Below, in pieces: positions 21,641 to 34,300 of a stretch of DNA of 45,773 nucleotides. Origin of the DNA: Branchiostoma floridae (lineage: Eukaryota > Chordata > Leptocardii > Amphioxiformes > Branchiostomatidae); NCBI RefSeq assembly GCF_000003815.2, contig NC_049981.1, forward strand, positions 1,900,101 through 1,945,873, in the 5' to 3' direction. Position numbers and translations under genes: made by a program. The notes beneath the pieces are model-generated. The model was not told where the DNA came from. It saw only the letters and a program-made list of their open reading frames with translations, and did no database searches. Numbering within the stretch: position 1 is the first letter of the stretch; each line of letters opens with the position of its first letter.

Positions 21641-22608
21641 GTAACGAGGAAGACACCCACCTCAGACATTTGTGTAACGCCAGGCCGCCAGTGACGTCCC
21701 TCACGATTCTTGTTGAAATTTTTCTTGAAATGACGAAAATCCTGGTGACGGTACCTCGTGCCCGAATTTTAATAAAAGAAACCCAACATATATCTTATAA
21801 GTCCACAACAGGCGCCGCATTCCTAGACTGCAAGTAGTATCCATGTATATGAAGTTTATTATAGAGAACAAATGCGATATTCAATGTGTGTTTTGATCGG
21901 TCCGCCATTTTGGATGCCCACAGTCTCGTACCCAGGAGAATGATAATCTAACCTGGACAAGAGAGAGAATACAGGCTTTTCATTGACGTCATACTAATTA
22001 TAATTTGAATACTCCGACGACCAATTTGGTGGGTAATTGAATTAAGCAGTAGCATCTTCGTGTTGCTAACAGACGTACGCTGTATTATCCAACAGATGAC
22101 GTCAAATAAAAACCCTGTATAGCTGGGTTCCTCAATAAGTCACCACTTCGTTAGCAAGCAGAACATGTTTCAGAAACGGTTGGGGAACGATTTTAGCAGG
22201 GCAGCCCGATTTTTTACGACCCTTCTAACTTTGTGATTGAGTTAATTAATCTTAATTGATTCCGTTTTGATTGAAAACACTTCAAATGTGCATTTGCTAA
22301 TTAAACTATGAGTCCAATATCGTTTCGCAACCGCTTCTAAAACATATTTCAACTTAATGTTAAGACTCACGTGGAGATGTCCGAGTTAATAAAACTGTTG
22401 ATTTACTTATTATGATGACATATGCGTGTGCAGTTTTAAAAACGTTTTTTTTTTACCATACTGTAGATTGATTATAAAAATCAGCTGCAAAATCAGCGGA
22501 TATATGACGTAGATTGCAGAAACAAATATCGGGAAACGTATACTAATGTCATAGAATATTCGAAGGTCAATGAAGAATCTATTGTTCGTATTGTATACCC
22601 TATATCAT

Positions 22609-22925
22609 GTTCTGTGTGTTTAGTCATTTGTATAACCTTCCCCGAGCACTCATAGATTTCAAAATGAATATAACATTTTTGCCAAACGTTTTTATTCGCA
22701 CGCTCGCATCAGTTTTGACTTTTTGGGCTCCCAGAGGATATTATCCACATAATAAAATCATGGCCTTACATTTTTCATACTCCGTGTGTTTGGTCATTTA
22801 AAATTTGTTCAACCTTCTTGACCTCTCATATATCATAACGCAGACAACTTTGTGTCAAACTTTTTAATCGCACGCTCGCATCATGAGTTTGGGGTTTCCA
22901 AGAGGATGTCATAATCAAATCAACG
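22609..22925. repeat. Diverged ~173-bp tandem duplication in the foldback centre
   Basis: Two copies share GTGTGTTTAGTCATTT, TTTTATTCGCACGCTCGCATCA and AGAGGATAT/AGAGGATGT. Non-coding. Confidence 0.7.
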
Positions 22926-23790
22926 GGGCCTCTTTGTCATCACGAATACGTAGATCACTCAATGTGGAAGATTGCTGGAGGGGGGAAACAATTTTTACGG
23001 GCGGACCAGATATCTTACAGAAGGGCCGCGAAAATCGGCCTGCCCTGTTATAAATCGCCGTATCTTTCACCAACCACTTCAGAAACTTGTTAAGACTCTT
23101 TTTTTCTTTTTAATTACTAACAAAGCGGCTAATTAATGATAAATAGTTGGAATCCAACCATTCCTTCCTCTCTTGTCCAGGTTAGATTACTAGTATCACG
23201 CGGTGTTCTGGGTACGAGACTCCGGGCATCCAAGATGGCGGGCCGATTAAAACACACATTGAGAATTAGCATTTGACTGATCTCTCTAACTTCATATACT
23301 CGGATACAACTTGCAGTAGAGGAAGACGGCGCCTGTTGTGGACTGTATATGGATATATCATTGTTACTTTTACTAACTTCGGGCAAGTGTTACAGTCATT
23401 TTTCGTCGACGTCATTCCAGGGCCAGGGATCGAAATCAGCGAACAAAGATCATCTTCATCGAGAACGACTTGAAGCCTGGTGCTACACAAATATGCTGTG
23501 AGGTGGGTGTCTTCCTCGTTACAATTTATCAAATGTCAAGTAGAATTATCTACATAATGGGCTGTAAACGTTACTGAAAACGTATGTGTTACATACTTTA
23601 GCTATGTAACGTTATATGTATGTAATGCTGCACCAGATAATTATTGTACCAGTTTATCTTGTTATAGGTTACCTACATCATGTTACATCCTTGGCAAACA
23701 TTTTCCAGTTAGCCCTAATATTCCAGTGAGATTTTCAGGAAGGCAAACCCATTCTCGCGGCCCTTCTAAAATATTTGCCCCCCCCCCCCA

Positions 23791-24490
23791 CGAACACACA
23801 ATGCTCCGAATGGATGTAGGGATCTAAGGTATGACAATCAGTTTTCTTAAATCGGACATCCCTACGAGAGTATTGCCATTGCGATTCTAGAGGTTTCAGA
23901 AATGGTTGCAGAACTACACTAAGATTTTACATATGTTTCATAATGGAATCAAATTTAGAACACTGTAATTTTGGTTAAAGTCGCCAGGCTGTTATGTTTA
24001 TGCCTTTGTGCGTTTGTGTGTATGTGTGCGCATCATGTATACCTCAATCTTGTCTTAAAACGTCAAAACAACCCAAAGGAATTTGATTTCATATCGGCCA
24101 GCTATATGCAAACTCACTTACAGTTGAACTCTGTGATCATCTCCTATAAGATGGGGTAACATAGCAAGATACTTCAGGTTTAAATTGTACTTGTGAGCCT
24201 TCGTGCTTTTTACGCCACGCCCACTTCCTGTGTTTGCGCTTCACTTTAGTTAAAAGGTAAACCGTAGGGGAACACAGTTTTTCGCCTTTGGGGATTTTCA
24301 TTATTGTTAAGGACACCGAAGTGAGGAGGTTCGAGGGCTAAAAATTTATAGCAGGATGCAAAGTAATTAAAAAGAATTGAATATGTTGAAGCTAAGGGTA
24401 GGATCTACAAAATAAACTCGGCGCAAAAAGTTTGGCATACCAACTTTGGTTGATTATATTTCTGATGTTTCTGCATCAATTTCAATGTAT
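23791..24490. other. Intergenic stretch, nothing recognised
   Basis: No exon, RNA gene or element end was recognised on either strand. Confidence 0.35.
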
Positions 24491-25080
24491 TATATATCAA
24501 TTGAAAGCTGGTATGATTATTCTCTTCGCCAAGAAGAGTATGTTTTTGCTGACTTGGGTCTGTATGTAGGTCAACAGCATATAACTCGAGAAATTGTGGA
24601 TGGAACTTTGTGATTTTTGGTAGGTGTTTAGCGGTTGTCGAAAGGAATGCCAAGTTCGAAAACGGATTACCTGGCGTTTTCCTACGGTACTACAGCGAGT
24701 TTGGTATGTTTTTTTGCGGTTTGTTTTGGGCAACATAAGTCAAAATGCAGCTGGGCGATTTTCACGATACTTAATAGGTGTGTTTACCTGGCTCTTACCT
24801 ACGGTGCTGTAGCGGGATTTGTATGTAAGTGCGTTTGTCTGTGGACAAGATAACTCGAGAACCCTTACATGGATCCTGGTGATATTTGGTAGGTGGGTGG
24901 GGGTCAGGAAAACGAAGGTCAAGTTCGATAACGGGCCCCCTAGTGGCCCCCCTGGGAACTGCAGGCACCGATTTCCTTTCAAACTTTGGACGAGAATAAC
25001 TCGAGAACGTGTTGACGGATCATCAGGATTTTTGGTATGTAGATAGAATGAGTGATGACTTACACAATGTAATACTTATT

Positions 25081-25105
25081 ATGCAAATTAGCAGCTAATT
25101 TGCAT
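25081..25105. other. Near-perfect 25-bp octamer palindrome
   Basis: Two 12-bp arms, ATGCAAATTAGC and GCTAATTTGCAT, flank one base. Each arm holds the ATGCAAAT octamer word. Confidence 0.75.
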
Positions 25106-25507
25106 AATTAATGAGGAAAGTTAATAAATCCATGCGAACAGCATATAACTCAAGAAGCTGTGTATGGATTTTCATGATATTTGGTATTTGAGTAGCGGTC
25201 GCGAAAAGGAAGGTTGTGTTCGAAAATAGTTGGCGTAGCATTTTTCGTTAGGACGGTAGCGGGCCGAGTGTGTGCGTCCGTTTGTTAGTGGAATGCATAA
25301 CTCGAGAAGCCTTGAAAGGATCCTGATAATATTTGGTAGGTGGATAGGGGTCAGGAAAACGAAGGTTGAGTATGATAGTGGCCCCCCTAGCGGCTTCCTA
25401 AGGTACTGCAGCAAAACTTTTGACATCTCGTGTTCTGAACATGCTGTGGTCGTGATTTTTGAGTGGTAGATAGCCTAAGTGATGACTTACATAATGTTAT
25501 ACTAATG

Positions 25508-25532
25508 ATGCAAATAAACAGCTAATTTGCAT
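25508..25532. other. 25-bp inverted octamer pair
   Basis: ATGCAAAT and ATTTGCAT at the same spacing as at 25081, with one arm partly changed. Confidence 0.7.
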
Positions 25533-25569
25533 AATTAATGAGGAAAGTTCAGAAATCCACTGAATTCCA

Positions 25570-26378
25570 TGATAGGACCTTCAAACTTGTTTGCATTGTT
25601 TTGGCTGAAAGGTACTTAAGATAATAATATACATGGAAAGATGCATTTAATTGTAATCAGTGGCCAATTAACAGAAATAAACTGTTTTCTATATATCTTA
25701 TTTTGACCTATATCTATGGACACAGCTGTTTGACAGATGTTTTGCTTGTGAGCTGGACGCTCTTACACTGGGGATGTAAGCATGACATTCTGATTGACCA
25801 GGGATGTTACCAGGTCTGTGGTCACAGTCTGGTTTTTAGTAACACAGTTCATGCAGTCATTTGCTATTGGGCTAGGTACTATTTAGTACAATGTAATACA
25901 TGAATAAGACCTTAAAGTCTTAAATAAAGGCATGATTATTTGGCGAAGAGATGTGTTCGTCGAACTCTAGTCTTTTCTATGGTATCACACTCATCATTTG
26001 TGCAGAGTTTATATTAAAATGAGGTTAGGTTTTTCTGCCCCTTCTCCTAAAAAACACTTTCATTTGACCCCCAGCGGAGGTCACTATAATGCAGCCGATA
26101 CGGAAGTAGGGAACCGGATTCATGCGCGAAATTCTACCCAGCCAAACAAACATCGTAACCCAAGTCACACTACATCAAAACTGACCTATTCCTCTACTAA
26201 CAACCACAGTTTAATTTTCGACTCGCTGATTGCACACGCTATATCAAGACCCGCGACACCCAAACTACCACTGGAGTCGCCCAGAAATATTGTGCTATGT
26301 GACGTAAACAAAAATAACACCGGGTCGGAGGTCAAAACTGACCGAGTTCATGCCGGATGTGCAAGATAGTCTTCCGGT
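25570..26378. other. Left flank of satellite 2
   Basis: A 124-codon plus frame (25998-26369) has no family resemblance I recognise and no splice context, so I do not call it a gene. The stretch is otherwise featureless. Confidence 0.4.
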
Positions 26379-29221
26379 GGGTCGAACTTGGTATTGTTGG
26401 AAAGGTCCCTTGGTAGGGAATTGTAATCCACAAACCGGAAAATTATATTGTACATTGTTGCCGAGATATTCTCGATCATAGGTCCAGCTTAGCTTACCGC
26501 TACGTAAGCCATACGCGTGTATATACGCCTGAGATTCCGCAATCTTGAAAGTTATTCGGGAGGGTCGAACTTGGTATCGTTGGAAAGGTCCCTTGGTAGG
26601 GAATTGTAATCCACAAACCGGAAAATTATATTGTACATTGTTGCCGAGATATTCTCGATCATAGGTCCAGCTTAGCTTACCGCTACGTAAGCCATACGCG
26701 TGTATATACGCCTGAGATTCCGCAATCTTGAAAGTTATTCGGGAGGGTCGAACTTGGTATCGTTGGAAAGGTCCCTTGGTAGGGAATTGTAATTCACAAA
26801 CCGGAAAATTATATTGTACATTGTTGCCCAGATATTCTCGATCATAGGTCCAGCTTAGCTTACCGCTACGTAAGCCATACGCGTGTATATACGCCTGAGA
26901 TTCCGCAATCTTGAAAGTTATTCGGGAGGGTCGAACTTGGTATCGTTGGAAAGGTCCCTTGGTAGGGAATTGTAATACACAAACCGGGAAATTATATTGT
27001 ACATTGTTGCCGAGATATTCTCGATCATAGGTCCACCTTAGCTTACCGCTACGTAACCCATACGCGTGTATATACGCCTGAGATTCCGCAATCTTGAAAG
27101 TTATTCGGGAGGGTCGAACTTGGTATCGTTGGAAAGGTCCCTTGGTAGGGAATTGTAATCCACAAACCGGAAAATTATATTGTACATTGTTGCCGAGATA
27201 TTCTCGATCATAGGTCCAGCTTAGCTTACCGCTACGTAACCCATACTCGTGTATATACGCCTGAGATTCCGCAATCTTGAAAGTTATTCGGGAGGGTCGA
27301 ACTTGGTATCGTTGGAAAGGTGCATTGGTAGGGAATTGTAATCCACAAACCGGAAAATTATATTGTACATTGTTGCCGAGATATTCTCGATCATAGGTCC
27401 AGCTTAGCTTACCGCTACGTAACCCATACGCGTGTATATACGCCTGAGATTCCGCAATCTTGAAAGTTATTCGGGAGGGTCGAACTTGGTATCGTTGGAA
27501 AGGTCCCTTGGTAGGGAATTGTAATCCACAAACCGGAAAATTATATTGTACATTGTTGCCGAGATATTCTCGATCATAGGTCCACCTTAGCTTACCGCTA
27601 CGTAACCCATACGCGTGTATATACGCCTGAGATTCCGCAATCTTGAAAGTTATTCGGGAGGGTCGAACTTGGTATCGTTGGAAAGGTCCCTTGGTAGGGA
27701 ATTGTAATCCACAAACCGGAAAATTATATTGTACATTGTTGCCGAGATATTCTCGATCATAGGTCCAGCTTAGCTTACCGCTACGTAACCCATACTCGTG
27801 TATATACGCCTGAGATTCCGCAATCTTGAAAGTTATTCGGGAGGGTCGAACTTGGTATCGTTGGAAAGGTCCCTTGGTAGGGAATTGTAATCCACAAACC
27901 GGAAAATTATATTGTACATTGTTGCCGAGATATTCTCGATCATAGGTCCAGCTTAGCTTACCGCTACGTAACCCATACGCGTGTATATACGCCTGAGATT
28001 CCGCAATCTTGAAAGTTATTCGGGAGGGTCGAACTTGGTATCGTTGGAAAGGTCCCTTGGTAGGGAATTGTAATCCACAAACCGGAAAATTATATTGTAC
28101 ATTGTTGCCGAGATATTCTCGATCATAGGTCCAGCTTAGCTTACCGCTACGTAACCCATACGCGTGTATATACGCCTGAGATTCCGCAATCTTGAAAGTT
28201 ATTCGGGAGGGTCGAACTTGGTATCGTTGGAAAGGTCCCTTGGTAGGGAATTGTAATCCACAAACCGGAAAATTATATTGTACATTGTTGCCGAGATATT
28301 CTCGATCATAGGTCCAGCTTAGCTTACCGCTACGTAACCCATACTCGTGTATATACGCCTGAGATTCCGCAATCTTGAAAGTTATTCGGGAGGGTCGAAC
28401 TTGGTATCGTTGGAAAGGTCCCTTGGTAGGGAATTGTAATCCACAACCCGGAAAATTATATTGTACATTGTTGCCGAGATATTCTCGATCATAGGTCCAC
28501 CTTAGCTTACCGCTACGTAAGCCATACGCGTGTATATACGCCTGAGATTCCGCAATCTTGAAAGTTATTCGGGAGGGTCGAACTTGGTATCGTTGGAAAG
28601 GTCCCTTGGTAGGGAATTGTAATCCACAAACCGGAAAATTATATTGTACATTGTTGCCGAGATATTCTCGATCATAGGTCCAGCTTAGCTTACCGCTACG
28701 TAACCCATACTCGTGTATATACGCCTGAGATTCCGCAATCTTGAAAGTTATTCGGGAGGGTCGAACTTGGTATCGTTGGAAAGGTGCATTGGTAGGGAAT
28801 TGTAATCCACAAACCGGAAAATTATATTGTACATTGTTGCAGAGATATTCTCGATCATAGGTCCACCTTAGCTTACCGCTTCATAACCCATACGCGTGTA
28901 TATACGCCTGAGATTCCGCAATCTTGAAAGTTATTCGGGAGGGTCGAACTTGGTATCGTTGGAAAGGTCCCTTGGTAGGGAATTGTAATCCACAAACCGG
29001 AAAATTATATTGTACATTGTTGCCGAGATATTCTCGATCATAGGTCCACCTTAGCTTACCGCTACGTAACCCATACGCGTGTATATACGCCTGAGATTCC
29101 GCAATCTTAAAAGTTATTCGGAAGGGTCGAACTTGGTATCGTTGGAAAGGTCCCTTGGTAGGGAATTGTAATCCACAAACCGCAAAATTATATTGTACAT
29201 TGTTGCCGAGATATTCTCGGA
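26379..29221. repeat. Satellite 2: 15.5 copies of a 183-bp unit
   Basis: The unit starts GGGTCGAACTTGGTATCG. Copies begin every 183 bp from 26379 to 29124 with no length change; the sixteenth stops at GAGATATTCTCGG. Variant sites are CCA[G/C]CTT, GTAA[G/C]CC, CATAC[G/T]CG and TCCCTTGG/TGCATTGG. The unit contains a CGAGA-TAT-TCTCG dyad and a TCGTTGGAAA word. Because 183 is 3 x 61, one minus frame stays open through many copies. Confidence 0.97.
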
Positions 29222-29365
29222 TGAGTGGCTTCCTCGTTGCAATAAGCCCTTTCACAGATATCAGAACGCATGTGCGGCGACTGGAATTCTTTTTGATGTG
29301 TCAAAGAATAAGGCCCCGAAGTTCTAAACAGTCCTTGTCTCGACCATTGTTTCGATTTGCATAAG
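29222..29365. mobile_element. Half MITE joined to satellite 2
   Basis: GCAATAAGCCCTTTCACAGA, GCATGTGCGGCGACTGGAATTC and CAGTCCTTGTCTC.ACCATTGTTT.GATTTGCAT match the inverted right half of the MITE at 21408-21640. It abuts the last satellite copy through GAGTGGCTTCCTCGTT. Confidence 0.7.
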
Positions 29366-31085
29366 GCCACAGCAAGTAAATTGTATGGATGACATCCTCT
29401 GCAGACGTCAAAAATAGTGAGATAGGGCGATAAAACAAACAAGATGGTATAAAAAACAAGATGACTAAATTTTCCAAATATACGCAAAAAAATGTAAACG
29501 TAAAAAGAAGAATTGAAACGACGAAACATGGTATCACAGCCTACAAGGCATTCATTTCTATATTCAAGACTTGAACTAGTGTACTAGTGTGACACTAGTG
29601 TGGTAGACTGGTAGCACTTACCAACATGGCAACTACACTCATGGCTTCCATATTGCAATTGGGGCCACTTCTTCAACTATCTAACTAAATTTTTAGCTTC
29701 ACTTCTATAAATTCAGTCATGGCTACCTACATCATAGGTGTAGCAAGGATAACTTTAGGCCCTAACCCCTTAGTTAGTGAATCGCCCCTGGGTGGAGCTT
29801 CTCCTGTATTCAACGGAACTCCCCATTGATCGTTACGTGAAGTTCCTTCTTTCATGACGTCACGATGTAAATGAGTCACCGTGTCGCCGCCCCCAAGTCA
29901 AACTATTGACCAATCTCAGACCTTCTGTTTGGCTACTTCTAAATTAGTATGCAAAAGCTCGGACTAGAAGAGCGTGTTTTTCTAACGGCTCTCTCTCTCT
30001 CTCTCTCTCTCTCGGCGCGCTATCTCTTGGCTCGTCTCTCTTTTCTTGAAGATCCCTTGGCTCTGAGACCGGCGTTTCGGCTTCGTGAGGGGCGCCTGCC
30101 TTCAGGCAGGCGGCCTGAACGCCCTTCCCGATGGCAACACTTTGGCTCATCCCTAGTATTCGAAGTAATCTAAATGTTTCGCGATCCGTCCGCCCTGGAC
30201 GGTTTCCTACTTCATACAAGCGACTGATTTCCTGGTAAGATTTGATGATTCCTATATTCTGACGAGCGCTGTTGTGTCCCTAAGATTCACCTTTTTTGGG
30301 AGGGTCCTTCGTTAGGGTTAAAGATATGTTGACAGTGTGTATTGTATGTACTGGTGTTGATATATCGATGTCTTGATAGTATTAATCGTACTGCAAGCTT
30401 TAACATGTTTAAGAATTCAATGTAGAACGAAACTTTTGGTTTTCCGCATTTTTTCCTGGACGTACAATGCTTAAAATTCATGTACAAATAAAGCAAAAAA
30501 CATTTGCAATGATAATGGCATGTTCGCCTTTTTGCACTATCTGGCATGATCATTTGTGCCAAGCAATTTGCAATTATTATGAAAAATTTATAGGGGGTTG
30601 GCACACATCCTGCCACACACACTCACATTCACTCAGTCTCTCTCACACACACACATGCACACACACACACACTGACATGCACACACAAGCAAACGCGAGC
30701 AAAGCATCCAATGTAAAAACCTTGTTTTAGTTATGTCTAAATCCAGCCGTAAAGAGTAGTAAGCAAAAACTTCGTCAAGTGATGTATGTATTCAGTACAG
30801 TCTGTCATGAAGCATAGCTACAATGTATGTAAACACCGATATTTCAGAACTATCATGGCTTTCTCATGGAGATCAAATAATTCAGTACAGAGTAAACAAA
30901 AAAACTGTAATCGTAGTGTTTCAGGGGGATACACGTGTAGGGTGCTAAACCGTGAGGCTAGATATTTCACTGTTTGAGATGACTTTCGAACTAGAAGACG
31001 TGCTAAAACATCAATGCAAGAAATGAGACACTGAGTCCAATACGTTAGTATTAGAATCTAAGTTTTCTAACTGAACAGTTTCAAA
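29366..31085. other. Intergenic region 3' of the channel gene
   Basis: It holds an ACTAGTGTGACACTAGT dyad (29585-29602), a CT run (29993-30013), a short GCCTGCCTTCAGGCAGGC hairpin (30089-30107) and CACA runs (30618-30690). No exon was recognised and no clear polyadenylation signal was placed. Confidence 0.45.
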
Positions 31086-31334
31086 CTAGATCCCTAGTAC
31101 CATATCCAGGACATGTTTAGCGTGCACGCCCGGGGACCGAGGCCTGCTGACCAGTTGCTCTCTGTCAGTGGTCAAGCTAGATTGTGAGGTTCCGGACCTT
31201 CGTGCGGACAGGGAGTCGGAGCGACGATCCTTATCCTTGTGACGTGGCGCGCCCAGGTGTGCGAACAACAGGACGGAGCGCTGCTCGATCTCTTCTCGTA
31301 CCGCTAGGAAGTCTTCCAATAGATCCAAAAGATC
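31086..31334 (-). CDS. Channel exon 14: last CNBD C-helix and C-terminus
   Basis: It encodes DLLDLLEDFLAVREEIEQRS (lid/C-helix), then a Lys/Arg/Ser-rich tail with several RxxS sites, ending VLDMVLGI before TAG at 31086-31088. Phase 0 after acceptor TTCCAG. Confidence 0.87.
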   Translation of the reverse strand, partial: DLLDLLEDFLAVREEIEQRSVLLFAHLGAPRHKDKDRRSDSLSARRSGTSQSSLTTDREQLVSRPRSPGVHAKHVLDMVLGI

Positions 31335-34300
31335 CTGGAATAAAGATCGGAAACACAGTTTGTTTTACTCAGATCTACATTAGTGTATACATAAAGGTGG
31401 TATCTCACTGCACTTGGGGCACCGGTGAGTCGAAAGATTACTCAACGAATTTCAGAGATAAAGAACGAGTTTGACTGTGGAAATTTCTATAAACTCTAAA
31501 CGCTACTCTTCTTCACTCTTGTTATTTTCTTGGACCTGTAACAACCCCCCCCCCCCAACGTGTGAACGCCTGCCTATAATATAGGCAACCGTTTTTTTTA
31601 TGGACTGGTCAGAAAAAAACGGACCTGATAAAAATCACTGGACCGGATTTTGGACCAATTGTTCATTTTCTAATTGGTTCAAAATCCAGTAATTTTTATC
31701 AGGTCCGTTTTTTTTTCTGACCAGTCCATCAAGAAAAAAACGGTTTTGTATCGGTACCCAACGTTACCTAGTCAACAGTCAACACCATCTCGTCATGATA
31801 CATGAACCCACTCCACCGTTCCTTACCCTTCTGTTCAGAGCGAAGATGTCCGTGTGCCTCCTGGCGCGGACCGACCTGCGGCGGGGCAGGCTGTACGTCA
31901 GGCTCATCTCACCGATGACCTTCCCCTCGCCCATCACGGTCTCAGCAACAAACTCGCCGTCCGACTTGTCGTACCCGCTCTCAACCTAAGGGGATAGAAG
32001 TAATCGTTTTATTTCTTTCTCAATGTCGAACGGTACAGGGTGGCAGGGTCCCTTGAATAGAAAGACCCTGAATTGTTCTGCCGTAGTCAAAACCATTTAA
32101 GAGGCCATGTGATAACCCAAATGACAATGTATCGCCCCGGCCGGAACGAACGTTATCGCAGCATATGGTATGACCCTATACCACAACATGGCACCACGAC
32201 ATTACAAAATATAGCACAGAATAGCACACAACAATATATGATTCACAGCACAACAAAAGGCAGTACAAACAGTGCAAAACTGCACAACTTTTCCTTTCTA
32301 TTTCTTAAGAATCAGGTTTAACAAAACTATGCTATGATGCACAGTACAAAGCAAAGCAACACAATGCAACATAACAAACATCATTCCGAAAGGTAGCAAG
32401 TCACATATGATACATTCAGTAAGTACTTTTGGTTTCATGTTCCCATCTAAAAATTGACAGAATTTTTTTTAAAGGGACAAACCCTACTGGACCCGAGATC
32501 TTAGGTTGACACTGACCTCCCCACGGAAGATAATGTACATCTCGGCTCCCATATCTCCTCGGTGCAGGACGTAGTTTCCAGGTAAGAAGAAGAGCAGTCT
32601 CAGCCGGGTGGACAGGGTCTTCAGAAAACTTTCGGGCAATCCACGGAAAAGCGAGGACTGTGTGCAATAGAGAGTAGAAAACTAAGCTTTATGCATCTAA
32701 GTTCTAACGCATAGCCAAACCCCTAAGCTCCCCCAACTACTTATTGCAACTGATACTACTACTATTACTAGCACTATCGTACTACTACTACTATTGCTGA
32801 TAATAATAACCATAATAAGAATACTATTGCTACCACCACCACCACCACTTCTATTACTATATCTTCCTCCTCCTTCTTCAACATATCTTGCTAAGACTAC
32901 TACTACTACTACAACTACTATCACTACTACTACTACTACGACTACTATTACTATATCCTACTACTAATACAGTAACTACTAATGCTACTATATCCTCCTC
33001 CTCCTCATCCTACTACTACTACTTCTTTTAATACTATGTTTAAGTTTATGAACTGTATACAACTTTGGGATCGACCTTCGCCTTTGTTATATTACCCACA
33101 ATTCCTACACATGCGCACTCGGAGCCAGGAAAGGACTTATACCTTACTAAAGAAGTAAACACTTACACCGTTCAGATACGTCTTCGTCATGCCGTAAGAG
33201 ATGTCCTCCTGAAGACATCTGGGTGCTTCTTGGAACAGCGTGGACACGTCCACTCCCCTGAAGTAGCGATACGCAATGTTTATCTATTCATTTATGGCAT
33301 CTCACTGGACTGCGAACCGTGAATCTCCTTATTAGGACACAGGCGAGTTTTCACATTAGCCGCACCTGTTTCTTAGTAGCATGTAGTCATAGTAGTGTCG
33401 TAATTGTCAATATTGCGTCGTACTTAGAATCGTAAATCGAACACACCTGTTTCTTAGCCAGATGTAGTCGTAGTAGTGAACCACCTTCTGTCGGAGATCG
33501 TTTGGAACAGCCTGGTCCTCCATGTGAGCCTGTACACACGAAAAAGGCAAAACAAAACTATCTCAACTCTCTTGAAGCACATCAAAAGTGGAGCCCATCC
33601 CTCCCCGTGCACCTCCTTTGACCTGGTAGTGAGGAAATGGTGTAAAGTGCCTTTCACAAGGGCACAAGATAGTAGTATGAGAGGATTCGAACTCAGGTCC
33701 TCTTGGTTCTGGACCAAGCACCATGCCACACAACCCCACATCATTGTACATGGAAGAAAGTACCATTCAGGGCAGTCCTAATCGTTTACTACAGTTCACT
33801 ACACTTTCCAGTTATAGATAACTTGTTGTCCGTCGATCAGGTGGAAGTAGAATTCTGTAGTTCAAAACATGTTTCACCATTTCGTTTCATCTGCCAGTAG
33901 GAAAAATACTTGTACATCATCCATATTTAGTATGCAAACATACAGCCGATCAGTTAGTTTCGTAATACAGTGCTCTAGATATCACCACCTACCTAGACAT
34001 TTCTTACCTTCGTAGCCTTTAACTTTTCTTCAAAAGAGACTTTGAAAGCTTCAGTATTGGACAAGGTTGATGCAATATTCCCGAGAACCAGCCCAAACAT
34101 CATCTTGCCGAACACCATCACCACAGCGGCACAGACTGTTGGAATATGGGTCGTCAGTGATGTGATACCATAGACTTTACTAGCACGGCGTACACGTAGG
34201 CTGTCTCTGAAGTACCGTACAATACAATACAATTCAATGTTTTATTAACATCGTAAAATTGCAGACGTCATACACACAAAGAGATGGTAGCCTCGGCGAG

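Larger units (their letters stand above)
21115..23790. mobile_element. 2.7-kb foldback element with long inverted arms
   Basis: The left arm (about 21115-22235) and right arm (about 22990-23790) are inverted copies. They share a G14/C12 terminal tract, AGAAGGGCC, GGAATATT..GGC, GTAACATGATGT, AAAGTATGTAAC, TAACGAGGAAGACACCCACCTCA, CCACAACAGGCGCCG, CTAACCTGGACAAGAGAG and GCAGGGCAG.CCGATTTT. The left arm also holds an inserted MITE. The centre has no transposase frame, so it is non-autonomous. Confidence 0.8.
24500..25570. repeat. Cluster of 'ATAACTCGAGAA' interspersed-repeat modules
   Basis: At least five modules (near 24581, 24850, 24997, 25143, 25293) each start ATAACTCGAGAA or AACTCAAGAA, then TGGAT..T.GT.ATATTTGGTAGG, GAAAACGAAGGT and often GGGCCCCCTAG. 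Fragments lie at 1015-1190 and 9400-9850. Short frames within are artefacts. Confidence 0.75.

Noticed and set aside
25998-26369. 124-codon plus frame ending at satellite 2
   Set aside because: No recognised domain, splice context or repeat relation; length is possible by chance.
32697-32924. Val-rich minus frame near channel exon 12
   Set aside because: It comes from the ACT trinucleotide tract; the real exon is 32517-32657 in another frame.
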